A DNA stretch of 64,000 bases from Enhygromyxa salina (GCF_000737335.2 NZ_JMCC02000075.1:1-64000); one strand, 5' to 3'. Positions 1-9,817 are shown, numbered from the stretch's first letter. Translations and numbers: made by a program. The notes: generated by a model from the letters alone, not told the origin.

Positions 1-108
1 TCGTTCAATCGTCGGATGCTAAACATGAGATTGCTGCTTTCAGCTCGGGCGGGGGGCGGGCGCGAGCGGGCGGGGGGCGGGGCGTGAGCGAGGGGGCTCT
101 AACGAGGG
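1..108. other. G-rich intergenic stretch at window edge
   Basis: This short stretch lies downstream of the first reverse-strand gene. Between about 50 and 100 it is strongly G-biased, with several runs of four to six G. No coding frame or clear hairpin was seen. It may be the 3' flank or terminator region of the gene at 109-1296, but nothing proves that. Confidence 0.3.
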
Positions 109-1296
109 TTAGTTCGGTGGGTCGTCTGCTTGGAGTTTGTCGCGGAGGGCTTTGGCGATGCCGTCGGCGGCTCGTTCCATGATGCCGGACTCGGTGAAGC
201 TGCGGAGGCCTTCGAGTTCGCTGCGGGAGATGGTGAGGGCGAATTCGAGGGGGAATTTGTCGCCGAGTTGGGTGAGGGCGCGGGTGGCCATCTCGAGCAT
301 GAGCTGGGTGCCCATGCTGGTTTTTTCGCCGGGGGTGAGCTCTAGGTTTTTTAGCTGGAGCTCGATGGCTAGATCGATCTGGGGGTCTGTGGCTTCGATG
401 TAGCGGTTGGTGATCTCGACGTCGGCGTGGCCCTTGGCGCGGATGCCTGCGGCTTGTTCCAAGGGGTCGGCTAGGGCCTCGAGGGGGATGTCTCGTAGCT
501 CGAGGGTGGTCTGGGGGATGCCGGCTTGGGTGACGGCGGTGAGGGTGAAGGCGTGGCCGGCGACGGAGCCGTGGCCGCGGGCGCGGTAGAGCAGATCGAA
601 CACGGCGGTGTTGCTGTGGACGGGGCCAAGGTCGAGCTCGCGCAGCTCGAAGCCCAGCTCGCGGGGGTGATCGGTGGCCTGGTCGTGCAAGGTCACCTGC
701 ACGTCGGCGAAGTGCAGGCGGTCGACGCTGAACTCGCGGGACAGCTCGATGCCGCGCTGGTCGGGCTTGGGCTTGGGGTCGCTGGCGCGCAGGCGCGCGA
801 AGTTGCCAAGCACGCCCTCGATTGCGATCTCTTCAACTGCAAAATTCGCGGTCAGCAGGGCCTTGGTGTCGACGTCGATCACCAACGAGTCGACCTGGAA
901 TTCAAAGCTCGCGGAGGGGTCGTCGCCGCCGCGGACACCGGACATGGTGAGCTGGTGCAGCTCGATCCGACCCAGGATGAAGCTTCCGTCGGCGTGGCTG
1001 AAGCTGACATCGAGGTCCTCCCGATCATCGGCCGAGCCGAGCGCCAAGGTGACCAAGGTGTCGAAGAACACCAGATCGGCGAGGAGCAGGCCCGAACTCA
1101 GAAAGATCAGGCTCCACAGCAGGCGCCGCCGGACCGAGCGCCAGGTGTGCATCGCCGCCTCCGTGGGCGAGCGGCGGCCCTTGATGATCGCGAGGATCGA
1201 GCCGGCCACCCCAACGGTCAGCTCGAGGACGATGAGACCCCAGAGGATCAGCGGAACGATGAGCAGCTCCGCGACGACGACGAACAGGGCGTCCAT
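109..1296 (-). CDS. AsmA/DUF748-like membrane-anchored protein
   Basis: The 395-residue product has two hydrophobic segments near the N terminus (about residues 5-38 and 58-88), separated by a basic loop (KGRRS...RRRLLW). A long predicted periplasmic part follows, rich in alternating hydrophobic and polar residues (FEFQVDSLVIDVDTKALL, VEEIAIEGVLG). This layout resembles the beta-rich AsmA/DUF748 group of inner-membrane-anchored envelope proteins involved in lipid transport or outer-membrane homeostasis. No catalytic motif is visible. It stands alone on its strand, with a 328-bp region separating its start from the divergent gene at 1625. Start is ATG at 1296. The family call is by fold-like appearance only. 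Confidence 0.6.
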   Translation of the reverse strand: MDALFVVVAELLIVPLILWGLIVLELTVGVAGSILAIIKGRRSPTEAAMHTWRSVRRRLLWSLIFLSSGLLLADLVFFDTLVTLALGSADDREDLDVSFSHADGSFILGRIELHQLTMSGVRGGDDPSASFEFQVDSLVIDVDTKALLTANFAVEEIAIEGVLGNFARLRASDPKPKPDQRGIELSREFSVDRLHFADVQVTLHDQATDHPRELGFELRELDLGPVHSNTAVFDLLYRARGHGSVAGHAFTLTAVTQAGIPQTTLELRDIPLEALADPLEQAAGIRAKGHADVEITNRYIEATDPQIDLAIELQLKNLELTPGEKTSMGTQLMLEMATRALTQLGDKFPLEFALTISRSELEGLRSFTESGIMERAADGIAKALRDKLQADDPPN

Positions 1297-1624
1297 GACT
1301 GTCTATCAGCTCGCGCGGCCAAGAATCCCATGAATGCGGCCCTCCGACCAGCCCAGGCGCTTGGGCCAAGCGTTGGCCAAACGCGACACCCCGATCAGAT
1401 TTGTGCGGCGCGAGCCGTGCAAGCGACTACGCGAGCCGACCTCGGGTCCAGTCGTTGGCCGTCAACGGGGTTCTGCGGGCATGTGCGGGGCCTTTGGGTC
1501 GTGGGTGAGGAGGGGCGCGAACGAGCCATGGCGTTGCGGATCGCAACAGCGATTTACTACATTTCGTTCATGCGCAGCCGTGCTAAGACTGTGTCGTCGA
1601 GCCTGGCTCGAACGGTTGGTATCC
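1297..1624. promoter_or_regulatory. Divergent intergenic region with a small inverted repeat
   Basis: These 328 bp separate two divergent genes (reverse start 1296, forward start 1625), so both promoters should lie here. Sequence around 1550-1620 is clearly more AT-rich than its surroundings. At 1533-1547 there is a perfect inverted repeat, GTTGCG-GAT-CGCAAC, that could be an operator. I could not assign -35/-10 boxes with confidence. Confidence 0.3.
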
Positions 1625-2296
1625 ATGTCACGACGCACGAACTCGACCCCTCGCCTGATCTCCTCCGCCGCCCTCGTCGTCGGCCTGTCCGTCAGCTGGT
1701 CGCTGCCCAATGTGGCCCTCGCTGCGCCGCCTGACCTGCCACCCGAGCAACCGGTTCAACCCGCGCCCGCGCCCGCGCCCCAGCCCGAGCCCGTCGCGGT
1801 CCAGCCCGCGCCGCAGCCTCAGCCGCAGCCTCAGCCGCAGCCGCAGCCCGGCTGGGAGCAACCGGCGGCGCAACCTCAGCCGCAGCCCTACGCAGATCCC
1901 TCCGGTCAGCCGCAGCCGCCGCCGCCGCAGTACCAGCCCATGCCGCAGCCGCAGCCGCTCCCGCCCAAGGGTCCCAACCCCAACCGCGGCCTCGGCCTGA
2001 CAATCGCGGGCTTCAGCATCTTCGGCGTCACCTACTTGATCTCGGCGGTCTCCGCGACGGCGATGATCGACTCGGGGTCGCCAGAGACCGGCCGACCGCT
2101 GTTGATCCCCGTCGTCGGTCCGTTCATCGCGGCGGGCAAGCAGTCCTACGCCACGATCGGCTTCGGGCTCGCGTTCACCGGGGTCATCCAGCTCGCGGGC
2201 GTCGGCATGGGTGTCGGCGGCGCGGTGATGTTGGGCAACTCGCGGCGCAAGGCCCGGCTCAGCGCCGATGGTGGCGGGCTGAAGCTAGAGTTCTGA
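1625..2296 (+). CDS. Secreted Pro/Gln-rich protein with C-terminal membrane segments
   Basis: The ATG at 1625 is preferred over upstream in-frame codons because it opens a clean signal peptide (MSRRTNSTPRLISSAALVVGLSVS...VALAA-PP), giving 223 residues. After the signal comes a low-complexity region of about 90 residues made of PAP and PQPQ repeats, typical of a stalk spanning the periplasm or peptidoglycan. The last 100 residues hold two or three hydrophobic glycine-rich segments (LGLTIAGFSIFGVTYLISAV; TIGFGLAFTGVIQLAGVGMG), then a basic tail. The same layout, a low-complexity linker before paired hydrophobic segments, recurs at 33305-34087. Function is unknown. A strong hairpin follows the stop. 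Confidence 0.75.
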   Translation: MSRRTNSTPRLISSAALVVGLSVSWSLPNVALAAPPDLPPEQPVQPAPAPAPQPEPVAVQPAPQPQPQPQPQPQPGWEQPAAQPQPQPYADPSGQPQPPPPQYQPMPQPQPLPPKGPNPNRGLGLTIAGFSIFGVTYLISAVSATAMIDSGSPETGRPLLIPVVGPFIAAGKQSYATIGFGLAFTGVIQLAGVGMGVGGAVMLGNSRRKARLSADGGGLKLEF

Positions 2297-2319
2297 TCGA
2301 TCGGCTACCGCCGCCCCAC

Positions 2320-2360
2320 ACAACGAGCCGCCAGGCATTGCCCGGCGGCTCGTTGTCGTT
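2320..2360. terminator. Bidirectional hairpin terminator
   Basis: The arms ACAACGAGCCGCC (2320-2332) and GGCGGCTCGTTGT (2344-2356) pair perfectly over 13 bp around an 11-nt loop, followed by CGTTTCG. It lies between the forward stop at 2296 and the reverse stop at 2417, so it can end both convergent transcripts. Confidence 0.8.
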
Positions 2361-2416
2361 TCGCTGATGTCACCCTTCACGCGCCCAGCCGCACAGGCTT
2401 GGACGGTTGAGGCGCC

Positions 2417-3616
2417 CTACTTGGCCTTCACGTCCAGGAGCGGATCATCGGCCTCGAGCTGCGCGAGCGCGTCTTCGTCACCGAGCAAGTGCAACGCAAA
2501 AAACGCCGCGACGCGCCCGGCCGCGAGCGCACGAACCTCGAAGGGATCCGCATAGGTGAACGCCTCGCCGTTGGTCTGGCGCTCCCCTTCGCCGCAGCCC
2601 GCCGCGAAGTAGTCGCTGAGCCCGGCGAGATCCGAGAACCCAAAGTGCCCAGTGTCCGCGAACTCCAGCTTCCACGTGGGCGAGTTCGCGTTGGTGAAGT
2701 TCTGGCGGATCGCCATGTTGCCAAACTCCGTGATGCTGTTGTCCTCGACTGCCACGAACAGCAACAGCGGCTCGGTGATCCCTGCCATCGTCACGCCCGG
2801 CAGCAGCGGGTTCTCGATCGGCGCTGCGATCGCCACGCCAGCGCGCGGGCGCGGATCATCTTGCAACACTTTGCCGGTCGTGACGGAGCCAAAGCTGTGG
2901 CCAAACACGCCGAGCCGCTCGGGATCCGCGAGGCCCACGAACGCGTCGGGCAGGGCAGCCGCGGCCGGATCCAGGAGCTCGTCGATCACCCGCATCACGT
3001 CGTCACGCCGCAGCTCCAGCGTGGTCACGTCGATCGGCGGCAGCTGATCCTGATCGAACACGGTGCTGCCTGGGTGATCGACCGCCGCGACCAAGAACCC
3101 ATGGCTGGCAAGGTGCTCGGCGAGCGTGAACGAAGAGAAGCGCGCGCAGCCGTGGCAGTGCGAGAACACCAAGGTCGGCCACGGGCCCGCCAGCTCCGCC
3201 AGCTCGGGCGCCGCGGCGCTGTTGGTCTGCTTGCGCACGCAGCTGTCCGGTGCCGGCGCCACGAGCTCAGCGAGGCTCGTGGCGTTGGGCTCGTCGGGCT
3301 CGAAGTCGACCAACATCTGGCCTGCGCCCGTCGCGGACCGTGTAGCTGGGTACCAGAGCTCCACATGTAGGTCTCGGTCGCCGCTTGGATCGGCTAGAAC
3401 GATAGCCACGTTGCCAACTGCAAATGCACCGGGCTCGGCGTAACTGATGGGTTCTGGCTCACCGGTCTCGCTGTCCGTCCCTGTTTCGTTGGTGGTCTCG
3501 CTCGTGCCTTCGTCAGTTTCGCTTTGGGTGGTTTCGCCGACCTGTGTGGTTTGCTCTTCGCCCCCGCCGTCGCTGGAGCAGCCGAGCGCGTCGAGCAAGA
3601 ACCCGGCGTAGATCAT
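2417..3616 (-). CDS. Alpha/beta-hydrolase lipoprotein (PAF acetylhydrolase/dienelactone-hydrolase-like)
   Basis: The ATG at 3616 gives a 399-residue product that starts with a short hydrophobic segment and a cysteine (MIYAGFLLDALGC-SSDGG). This looks like a lipobox, although the -3/-2 residues are not ideal. A Thr/Glu/Ser stalk follows (about residues 20-55). The rest reads as an alpha/beta hydrolase: beta-strand text WPTLVFSHCHGCARFSS for the oxyanion region, a nucleophile elbow GVFGHSFGSVTTG, and a late DTGHFGFSD supplying the histidine. This matches the plasma-type PAF acetylhydrolase/chlorophyllase-like group, so a surface esterase or lipase is likely; the substrate is unknown. An in-frame ATG at 3817 would add 67 residues without signal-like character. 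It is divergent from the gene at 3839. Confidence 0.8.
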   Translation of the reverse strand: MIYAGFLLDALGCSSDGGGEEQTTQVGETTQSETDEGTSETTNETGTDSETGEPEPISYAEPGAFAVGNVAIVLADPSGDRDLHVELWYPATRSATGAGQMLVDFEPDEPNATSLAELVAPAPDSCVRKQTNSAAAPELAELAGPWPTLVFSHCHGCARFSSFTLAEHLASHGFLVAAVDHPGSTVFDQDQLPPIDVTTLELRRDDVMRVIDELLDPAAAALPDAFVGLADPERLGVFGHSFGSVTTGKVLQDDPRPRAGVAIAAPIENPLLPGVTMAGITEPLLLFVAVEDNSITEFGNMAIRQNFTNANSPTWKLEFADTGHFGFSDLAGLSDYFAAGCGEGERQTNGEAFTYADPFEVRALAAGRVAAFFALHLLGDEDALAQLEADDPLLDVKAK

Positions 3617-3838
3617 CGTGGTCAACACGCGAGCCGGGTGTTTGAGGCTGAGCGGAACTCGCTTGTGCCCCGGAGTTTGGGTAGCTGTCACGCCGCGATT
3701 GAAGCAGCGCGCGCACAAAAAGGAAAGTAGCCATGTGCCTGTATGTGGGCGAAGACGCAATTCGCTCGGATCCGCGATAGATATGCGATAGCGCCGCGAA
3801 TTCGCGCCTTTGTGCATGTCACGTGATAGCGTGAATTC
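3617..3838. promoter_or_regulatory. Divergent promoter region
   Basis: This 222-bp region lies between two divergent lipoprotein genes (reverse start 3616, forward start 3839). The part next to the forward gene (about 3770-3838) is AT-richer and has repeated GCGATA/GATAGC words that could form -10 elements. No promoter can be fixed by eye. If the reverse gene started at the alternative ATG (3817), only 21 bp would remain. Confidence 0.3.
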
Positions 3839-4846
<1,008 letters not shown>

Positions 4847-5125
4847 CGTCCGCGGCGGTCTGGGTTGCACCCGCCCACAATGCCGTTCATGGTGGGGGCT
4901 GATGACCGTCGTCGCCTGACCCAGCGCACCCAAGCGCCCACCTCGGCCTCACGAGGGTGTTCGCTTGTGTGCGCATGCATGAGTCCACCGAGCTGCCGCG
5001 ATCTGCGAGCGGCCCGGTGTCGATTTCTCGTGTGAGCGGCGACCGCCCGAGGCCCGTGACCTGATCGTTGATCCTGGTCCATTGCCGCGCCGCTCACCCG
5101 CGAGGGCCTTGGGCGCGGTGACGAC
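4847..5125. other. Intergenic region upstream of rsgA
   Basis: This 279-bp stretch lies between two co-directional genes. No convincing small ORF, strong hairpin or known RNA motif was seen. It presumably carries the rsgA promoter. Confidence 0.3.
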
Positions 5126-6226
5126 ATGTTCGACAGGCAAGACGAAACACTCATCTCCAGTCAGGAGCTCGGCACGCTCGAGCGGCTTGGCTTCACCTCT
5201 CACTTTCTTCAACAGTTCCAGGGCCACGCGGGCCCCGGCACACTCCCCGGTCGGGTCGCGCGGGTCGACGCGCAGGGCTGCACGCTGCTGACCGCTAGCG
5301 GCGAAGCGCGGGCGCGGGTGCCCAAGCGGCTCGCTCGCAAGACCCCGCCGGTGGTCGGTGACTGGGTCAGCGCGCGCGAGGACGGCGGCGAGCTGCGGGT
5401 CCGCCGGATCCTCGAGCGGGTGACCAGCTTGACCCGTCGGGCGGCTGGCGGGGACGGTCGGCCGCAGACGCTGGCCGCCAACCTCGACCTCGTGATGATC
5501 ACCTGTGGCCTCGATCGTGACTTCAACGTCGGGAGGATCGAGCGCTGGCTGACCTTGGTCCACGAAGGTGGCGCGCGCCCGATCGTGTTGTTGACCAAGG
5601 CCGGGACCGTGAGCGCCGAGCAGCGCGAGCAGTCTCTCGTCGAGGCCAAGGCGGTCGCGCTCGAGGTCGAGGTGCTGGCGATCGACGTGCTCGCGGGCTT
5701 CGGGCTCGACGCCCTCGAGCTCGCGCTCAGCAGGGGCCGGACGCTCGCGTTCGTGGGCTCGTCTGGGGTTGGGAAGTCGACCTTGGTCAACTACCTGAGC
5801 GGGGGGCAGACGATGTCGACCCAGTCGATCAGCGCCGCGCATGGCAAGGGCCGACACACGACCAGCCACCGCGAGCTGGTCGCGCTAGCTGGGCGCGAGA
5901 ACCTCGTGATCGACACCCCCGGGCTGCGCGAGGTCGGGCTGTGGGGTGGCGGTGAGGGGCTCGACGCGACCTTCATGGAGATCACACAGACCGCGCGTGA
6001 CTGTCGGTTCTCTGATTGTGCGCATGCAGGCGAGCCGGGCTGCGCGGTGCAGGCGGCCGTGGAGCGGGGTGAGCTCGATCCCCGGCGGCTGGAGGCGCGA
6101 GCGCGGCTGGCCGAGGAGCAGGAGGCGACGGCGCGACGGGCGAACGAGCACACGCGCCGGGCGTACGAGCGGAGCTTTGCGAAGCACCTACGCCGGACGC
6201 TGGAGGCCAAGTCGCGCAAGCGCTGA
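5126..6226 (+). CDS. rsgA: Ribosome small subunit-dependent GTPase A (RsgA/YjeQ)
   Basis: The 366-residue product is a circularly permuted GTPase that checks late 30S subunit assembly. An N-terminal OB-fold (about residues 35-100, PGRVARVDAQG...VVGDWV) is followed by the permuted G domain: G4-like LLTKAG (about 155), the P-loop GSSGVGKST (211-219), a switch I TSxxH-like HTTSHRE, and DTPGLRE (about 260). The C-terminal zinc finger is intact (DCRFSDCAHAGEPGC). The usual G4 motif has Asp (N/TKxD), but here it reads TKAG. This may shift nucleotide recognition or be compensated nearby. Length and domain order are normal. It is monocistronic, ending at a strong hairpin. Confidence 0.96.
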   Translation: MFDRQDETLISSQELGTLERLGFTSHFLQQFQGHAGPGTLPGRVARVDAQGCTLLTASGEARARVPKRLARKTPPVVGDWVSAREDGGELRVRRILERVTSLTRRAAGGDGRPQTLAANLDLVMITCGLDRDFNVGRIERWLTLVHEGGARPIVLLTKAGTVSAEQREQSLVEAKAVALEVEVLAIDVLAGFGLDALELALSRGRTLAFVGSSGVGKSTLVNYLSGGQTMSTQSISAAHGKGRHTTSHRELVALAGRENLVIDTPGLREVGLWGGGEGLDATFMEITQTARDCRFSDCAHAGEPGCAVQAAVERGELDPRRLEARARLAEEQEATARRANEHTRRAYERSFAKHLRRTLEAKSRKR

Positions 6227-6235
6227 AATTGGAAA

Positions 6236-6262
6236 GGCGCCCGTGGCCAAGCCACGGGCGCC
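6236..6262. terminator. Bidirectional hairpin terminator
   Basis: Arms GGCGCCCGTGGC (6236-6247) and GCCACGGGCGCC (6251-6262) pair perfectly over 12 bp with a CAA loop. It lies between the convergent stops of rsgA (6226) and the OmpA-family gene (6305). Confidence 0.85.
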
Positions 6263-6304
6263 CGAATTCACTACTTGGCGCGGTTGATGACTTCCCGTGC
6301 GGGA

Positions 6305-7813
6305 TTAGCCCTTGGTGGCGCGCGCCTTGATGATGTCGAACTCAATCCGGCGGTTGTTGCTACGACCGGCCTTCGTGTCGTTGGTGTCGACCGGCTTGTC
6401 GGGCCCAACGCCCTCCGTGACCATCCGGCTCTCGTCGATCCCATGGTCGACCAGGTACTTCTTGACCGACTCGGCGCGGCGCTTGGACAGATCCAAGTTG
6501 TGGGCCGGGTCGCCCTTGTTGTCGGTGTGGCCGCTGATCTTGATGCGGATCTCGGGGTTCTCGGTCAAGACCTTGACGGCGTTGTCCAGGGTCTTGGTCG
6601 ACGACTTGCGGATCGTGTCTTGATCGTTGTCGAAGGTGATGCCCTTGATCGCGCCAGTGAAGTCGCGGACCGCCTTGGGCACCTCGTCGGGGCAGCCGTC
6701 CTCGTCCTTGTAGCCGTTGTCGGACTCGGGCTCGTCGGGGCAGCTGTCTTGCTCGTCCCAGAGCCCGTCGCCGTCGCGGTCGGACTCGGGGCAGCCGTCC
6801 TCGTCCTTGTAGTCGTTGACGGTCTCGGCCTCGTCGGGGCAGCTGTCTTGCTCGTCCCAGAGCCCGTCGCCGTCGCGGTCGGACTCGGGGCAGCCGTCTT
6901 CGTCCTGGTACTCGTTGAAGGTCTCGGCCTCGTCGGGGCAGGTGTCTTGGCTGTCGATGAACCCGTCGCCGTCACGATCGCTCGGCGCCTCGGGCTGTGG
7001 CTCGGGCTTGGGCTCGCTCTTCTTGCGACCCAGGGTGACCGAGAGCCCCAGCAAGATCTCGGGGCTGTGCGAGATGAACACGTTCTCGACGCCGCTCTTG
7101 TACGAGACGATGTCCCGAATATCGAGGCGCAAGGACACGTAGCGGTTGATGTACACCTTCACGCCGCCACCAAAGTGCAGCGCGGGATCGGTGTCGTTGC
7201 CAAGCACCTCACGCCCGCTCGAGACCCCGAGCGCGCCCGCGCCAACGAGCACGAAGGGCGTCACGCTCCACAGCCCAAGCTGGCCGACGAGGTGACCGCG
7301 AACCGTGTACAGCAGCGCCGAGCCAGAGTCGTCGCGGGTGCTGGACGGCATCACGCCGCCTTCGGCTTCGACGCCGAAGAAGCGCAGCGGGTAGAAGCCG
7401 GCCCGGACCCCAAGGTCGGGGGCCACGGCCTTCAGCTGGCGAAAGCCCTGATCCGGCAAGGTCAGGCTGGCCGAGAACAGCTCATGGTTGGGCGTTGGCA
7501 GCAACACGCCGCCGTAGATCCCGATCTCTGCCATGTTGCGCTCGGGCGCCCAGCGCTTGATCCACTTTTGGTCGGCGCGATCGCCAGACTTTTTCTTCTC
7601 GGGCTTGGGCTCAGCTTCAGCTTCAGTGTCCGCGTCCACGTCCACGTCGGCTTCCGCGTCGGCTTCCGCGTCCGCGTCCGCGCCCTCGCTGTCGAGTGAA
7701 GCGCCACCGCCAATGGAGACGCCGCCGCCACCGTCTTTGGGAGGAGCCGCGAACGCGAGGCTGGGCAGGGTGAGCGCGCACAGAATGGAGATTCCGAAGG
7801 GTCGAAGGGTCAT
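6305..7813 (-). CDS. OmpA-family outer-membrane protein with thrombospondin type-3 repeats
   Basis: The 502-residue product has a signal peptide (MTLRPFGISILCALTLPSLAFA-APP), then an acidic low-complexity stretch of alternating Asp/Ala/Glu. A domain of about 200 residues with beta-strand text follows (about 75-265), likely an 8-stranded barrel. Three calcium-binding TSP type-3 repeats (DRDGDGL.DEQDSCPDEAET..., about 280-385) lead to a C-terminal OmpA domain. The latter shows the peptidoglycan-binding pattern ISGHTDNKGDPAHN...LSKRRAESV and ends GRSNNRRIEFDI. It probably tethers the outer membrane to peptidoglycan through a calcium-stiffened linker. Transcription comes from upstream of 7813, with a hairpin separating it from the previous gene. 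Confidence 0.92.
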   Translation of the reverse strand: MTLRPFGISILCALTLPSLAFAAPPKDGGGGVSIGGGASLDSEGADADAEADAEADVDVDADTEAEAEPKPEKKKSGDRADQKWIKRWAPERNMAEIGIYGGVLLPTPNHELFSASLTLPDQGFRQLKAVAPDLGVRAGFYPLRFFGVEAEGGVMPSSTRDDSGSALLYTVRGHLVGQLGLWSVTPFVLVGAGALGVSSGREVLGNDTDPALHFGGGVKVYINRYVSLRLDIRDIVSYKSGVENVFISHSPEILLGLSVTLGRKKSEPKPEPQPEAPSDRDGDGFIDSQDTCPDEAETFNEYQDEDGCPESDRDGDGLWDEQDSCPDEAETVNDYKDEDGCPESDRDGDGLWDEQDSCPDEPESDNGYKDEDGCPDEVPKAVRDFTGAIKGITFDNDQDTIRKSSTKTLDNAVKVLTENPEIRIKISGHTDNKGDPAHNLDLSKRRAESVKKYLVDHGIDESRMVTEGVGPDKPVDTNDTKAGRSNNRRIEFDIIKARATKG

Positions 7814-7845
7814 GATCGTCTCTGAAAAGGTTGGGGGTCGGTACG

Positions 7846-7878
7846 GCGCAGGCCGGTGAGTTACTCACCAGCCTGCGC
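7846..7878 (-). terminator. Hairpin terminator after the MopE-like lipoprotein gene
   Basis: GCGCAGGCCGGTGAG (7846-7860) pairs with CTCACCAGCCTGCGC (7864-7878) with one mismatch and a TTA loop. It lies 40 bp past the reverse stop at 7918 and upstream of the next reverse start at 7813, so it should separate the two transcripts. Confidence 0.7.
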
Positions 7879-7917
7879 AGATGTCGAGGGGGCTAGAAGT
7901 TGAGAGAGGTTCGAGGC

Positions 7918-9702
7918 CTACAGGCAGTTTGACTGCCAGGGGCCGTTGCAGGCTTGCTCTTGCGAGAAGTCGAAGGTGCCAAACTTGCCACTTGGATAGC
8001 TGTCGTCCATGACGACGAAGTTCGCGACCTCGGAGTTGTCTGACAGGTCCGTGATCGTGATCTCGGTCTGTGTCAAGTCGTAGAGGATCTCGACGCCGTA
8101 CTCGCGGTTGTCGATCCAGCCCACGGTCGTTGTGTCGTCGGGCGTCATCAACACGGTCTGGTTGGCCGTGTCCGTGTCGCAGGCGAAGTCCGGGAACTCG
8201 TAGATGTCAGTCGCATCAAACTTCTTGATGGTCATGCCAGCCGAGCCCGTGCAGCCGTACCAAGGCTGCGTGGCCTGCTTCCACTGGAACAGGTAGAACT
8301 GGCTGGCGCTCTGCCAGCCCCACACGAAGCCGATCATGTCGTCATCGCTGGCCGTGTTCACCACCATCGAGCCGGTGATCCGCGATTGCTGGTGGACCGT
8401 GGGGCACACGTAGGCGCTTGGGTCCGAGTTCGAGGTCGTGCACACGGTCGTGCCGCCGTTGGCGAAGCTGTGGACCGGCGGGACGTTGGGCTCGGAGAGG
8501 AACTCGACCTCCTCACACTCGGCGCCCGGGCCATCGAGGATCCACGGCTTGTCGGTCAGGTGCACCGTGACCTTGTCGGAGCCCATGTTGAACGAGCCGT
8601 CGGTGACGTTGATCGTGTAGGTGGTGATCGAGTTCGGGGTTGCGAGCGGACCGGGAATCGTCGGATCATTCAGGGTCTCGACCGGCGTCCACGCGTAGGT
8701 GTAGTTGCCGTCGCCGCCGGTCGCCGTCGCCATCAGCTGGGCCTCGAGACCCTGCGTGGTGTCGACGCACGCCGGGATCGCATCTACGCAGACGACCCGA
8801 GCGATGTCGGCGTCATCGCAGTCGTTACCCATGACGACGCCTTCGGGCGGGTCGGAGTCGCCCCAGCCGTCATCGTCGGCGTCGAGCATGCACGCGTCAG
8901 CCGGATCGTCGAGCTCGGCCGCGCCTGGGTACGCGTTGGCGTCGGTGTCGAGGCAGTCGGTGTCGTCCTCCACGAAGCCGGCAGGAACCTCACCGCCCGG
9001 GGGCACGAAGACGCACCCCTCCGAGCTGCCGAACATGTCCATGTCCATGTCCGGGCACCACTTGTCACACTCTTTGACGGTCGCGTCGTCGTCGATGCAG
9101 TCGCTGCCAGGGATCGTTGCGCTGCCGCTGGGGTTGCTGTCACCCCAGCCGTCCTCGTCGTCGTCTTCCATGCACGCGCTGGGATCTTCTTCCTCGGCTG
9201 CGCCTGGGAACGCGTGATCGTTGTTGTCGTCGCAGTCCGTGCCGGGCACCGCGTTGGGGTTGCTGGGCATGTCGTCGCCGTAGCCGTCGTCGTCGGCGTC
9301 GGTCATGCACGCCATCGGGTCGTCGAGCTCGGCCGCGCCCGGGAAGGTGTTGGCGTCCGCGTCATCGCAGTCGGTGGCCTGCCCTTGCGGCACCGAGCCG
9401 GGCGGAGGCGTCTCACCAGCGGGGACCTCTTCGCAATTGTCGGGATCGCCGAACCCGTCGGCGTCCTCGTCGGCGCACCAGGTCTCTTCGCCGTCGCCCT
9501 CGGCGGTCTCGGAGTTGCTGGTCTGTGTGTCGGTTTCGGTCCCCGTGTCGGTTCCCGTGTTGGAGTCGGCGTTACCGGGATCGCAGACCGCCCCGGCTTT
9601 GCCGCGGCCGTCATCGAGACAGGGATCACCGCAAGCGGTGAGGAGCGTGACTGTCAGCGCTAGACCGTAGAGTCCAAGACTTCGTAAGTTGCTTCGTTGC
9701 AT
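7918..9702 (-). CDS. Lipoprotein with MopE-like Asp repeats and thrombospondin C-terminal-like domain
   Basis: The ATG at 9702 is chosen because it has a GGCGGAG ribosome-binding site and opens a clear lipoprotein signal (LALTVTLLTAC, Cys about 24), giving 594 residues. A Thr/Asn/Glu stalk is followed by about five repeats of the type DCDDaDanTFPGAaELdDp..CM.DaDdDGwGD (about 60-275). These match the putative metal-binding motif of MopE-like proteins. A PKD-like segment (about 285-370, TATGGDGNYTYAWTP) precedes a TSP C-terminal-type lectin-like sandwich, recognised by DDDMIGFVWGWQSASQFYLF and FGTFDFSQEQAC. It is probably a calcium-loaded surface adhesin. It shares the TSP theme with its neighbour at 6305-7813. 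Confidence 0.88.
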   Translation of the reverse strand: MQRSNLRSLGLYGLALTVTLLTACGDPCLDDGRGKAGAVCDPGNADSNTGTDTGTETDTQTSNSETAEGDGEETWCADEDADGFGDPDNCEEVPAGETPPPGSVPQGQATDCDDADANTFPGAAELDDPMACMTDADDDGYGDDMPSNPNAVPGTDCDDNNDHAFPGAAEEEDPSACMEDDDEDGWGDSNPSGSATIPGSDCIDDDATVKECDKWCPDMDMDMFGSSEGCVFVPPGGEVPAGFVEDDTDCLDTDANAYPGAAELDDPADACMLDADDDGWGDSDPPEGVVMGNDCDDADIARVVCVDAIPACVDTTQGLEAQLMATATGGDGNYTYAWTPVETLNDPTIPGPLATPNSITTYTINVTDGSFNMGSDKVTVHLTDKPWILDGPGAECEEVEFLSEPNVPPVHSFANGGTTVCTTSNSDPSAYVCPTVHQQSRITGSMVVNTASDDDMIGFVWGWQSASQFYLFQWKQATQPWYGCTGSAGMTIKKFDATDIYEFPDFACDTDTANQTVLMTPDDTTTVGWIDNREYGVEILYDLTQTEITITDLSDNSEVANFVVMDDSYPSGKFGTFDFSQEQACNGPWQSNCL

Positions 9703-9817
9703 GTTCGCTCCGCCGGGGGATACCCGGTGTTTTGCGTAGAGTGCAACTACACTCACCAACCGATCCAAAAAAAGCCAGCCAAAACTCAGGCCGGTCGGAG
9801 GCCATCAATTTGCGGCG

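Noticed and set aside
526..1734. 402-codon forward open frame
   Set aside because: It is the antisense shadow of the AsmA-like gene at 109-1296 and then runs into the promoter region; its composition (Gly/Val/Glu/Ala with no domain text) is that of a GC-rich shadow.
6275..9663. Long forward frames opposite the OmpA and MopE-like genes (6275-7699, 8386-9663)
   Set aside because: Val/Gly-rich translations with no motifs, mirror images of Asp-repeat coding sequence on the reverse strand.
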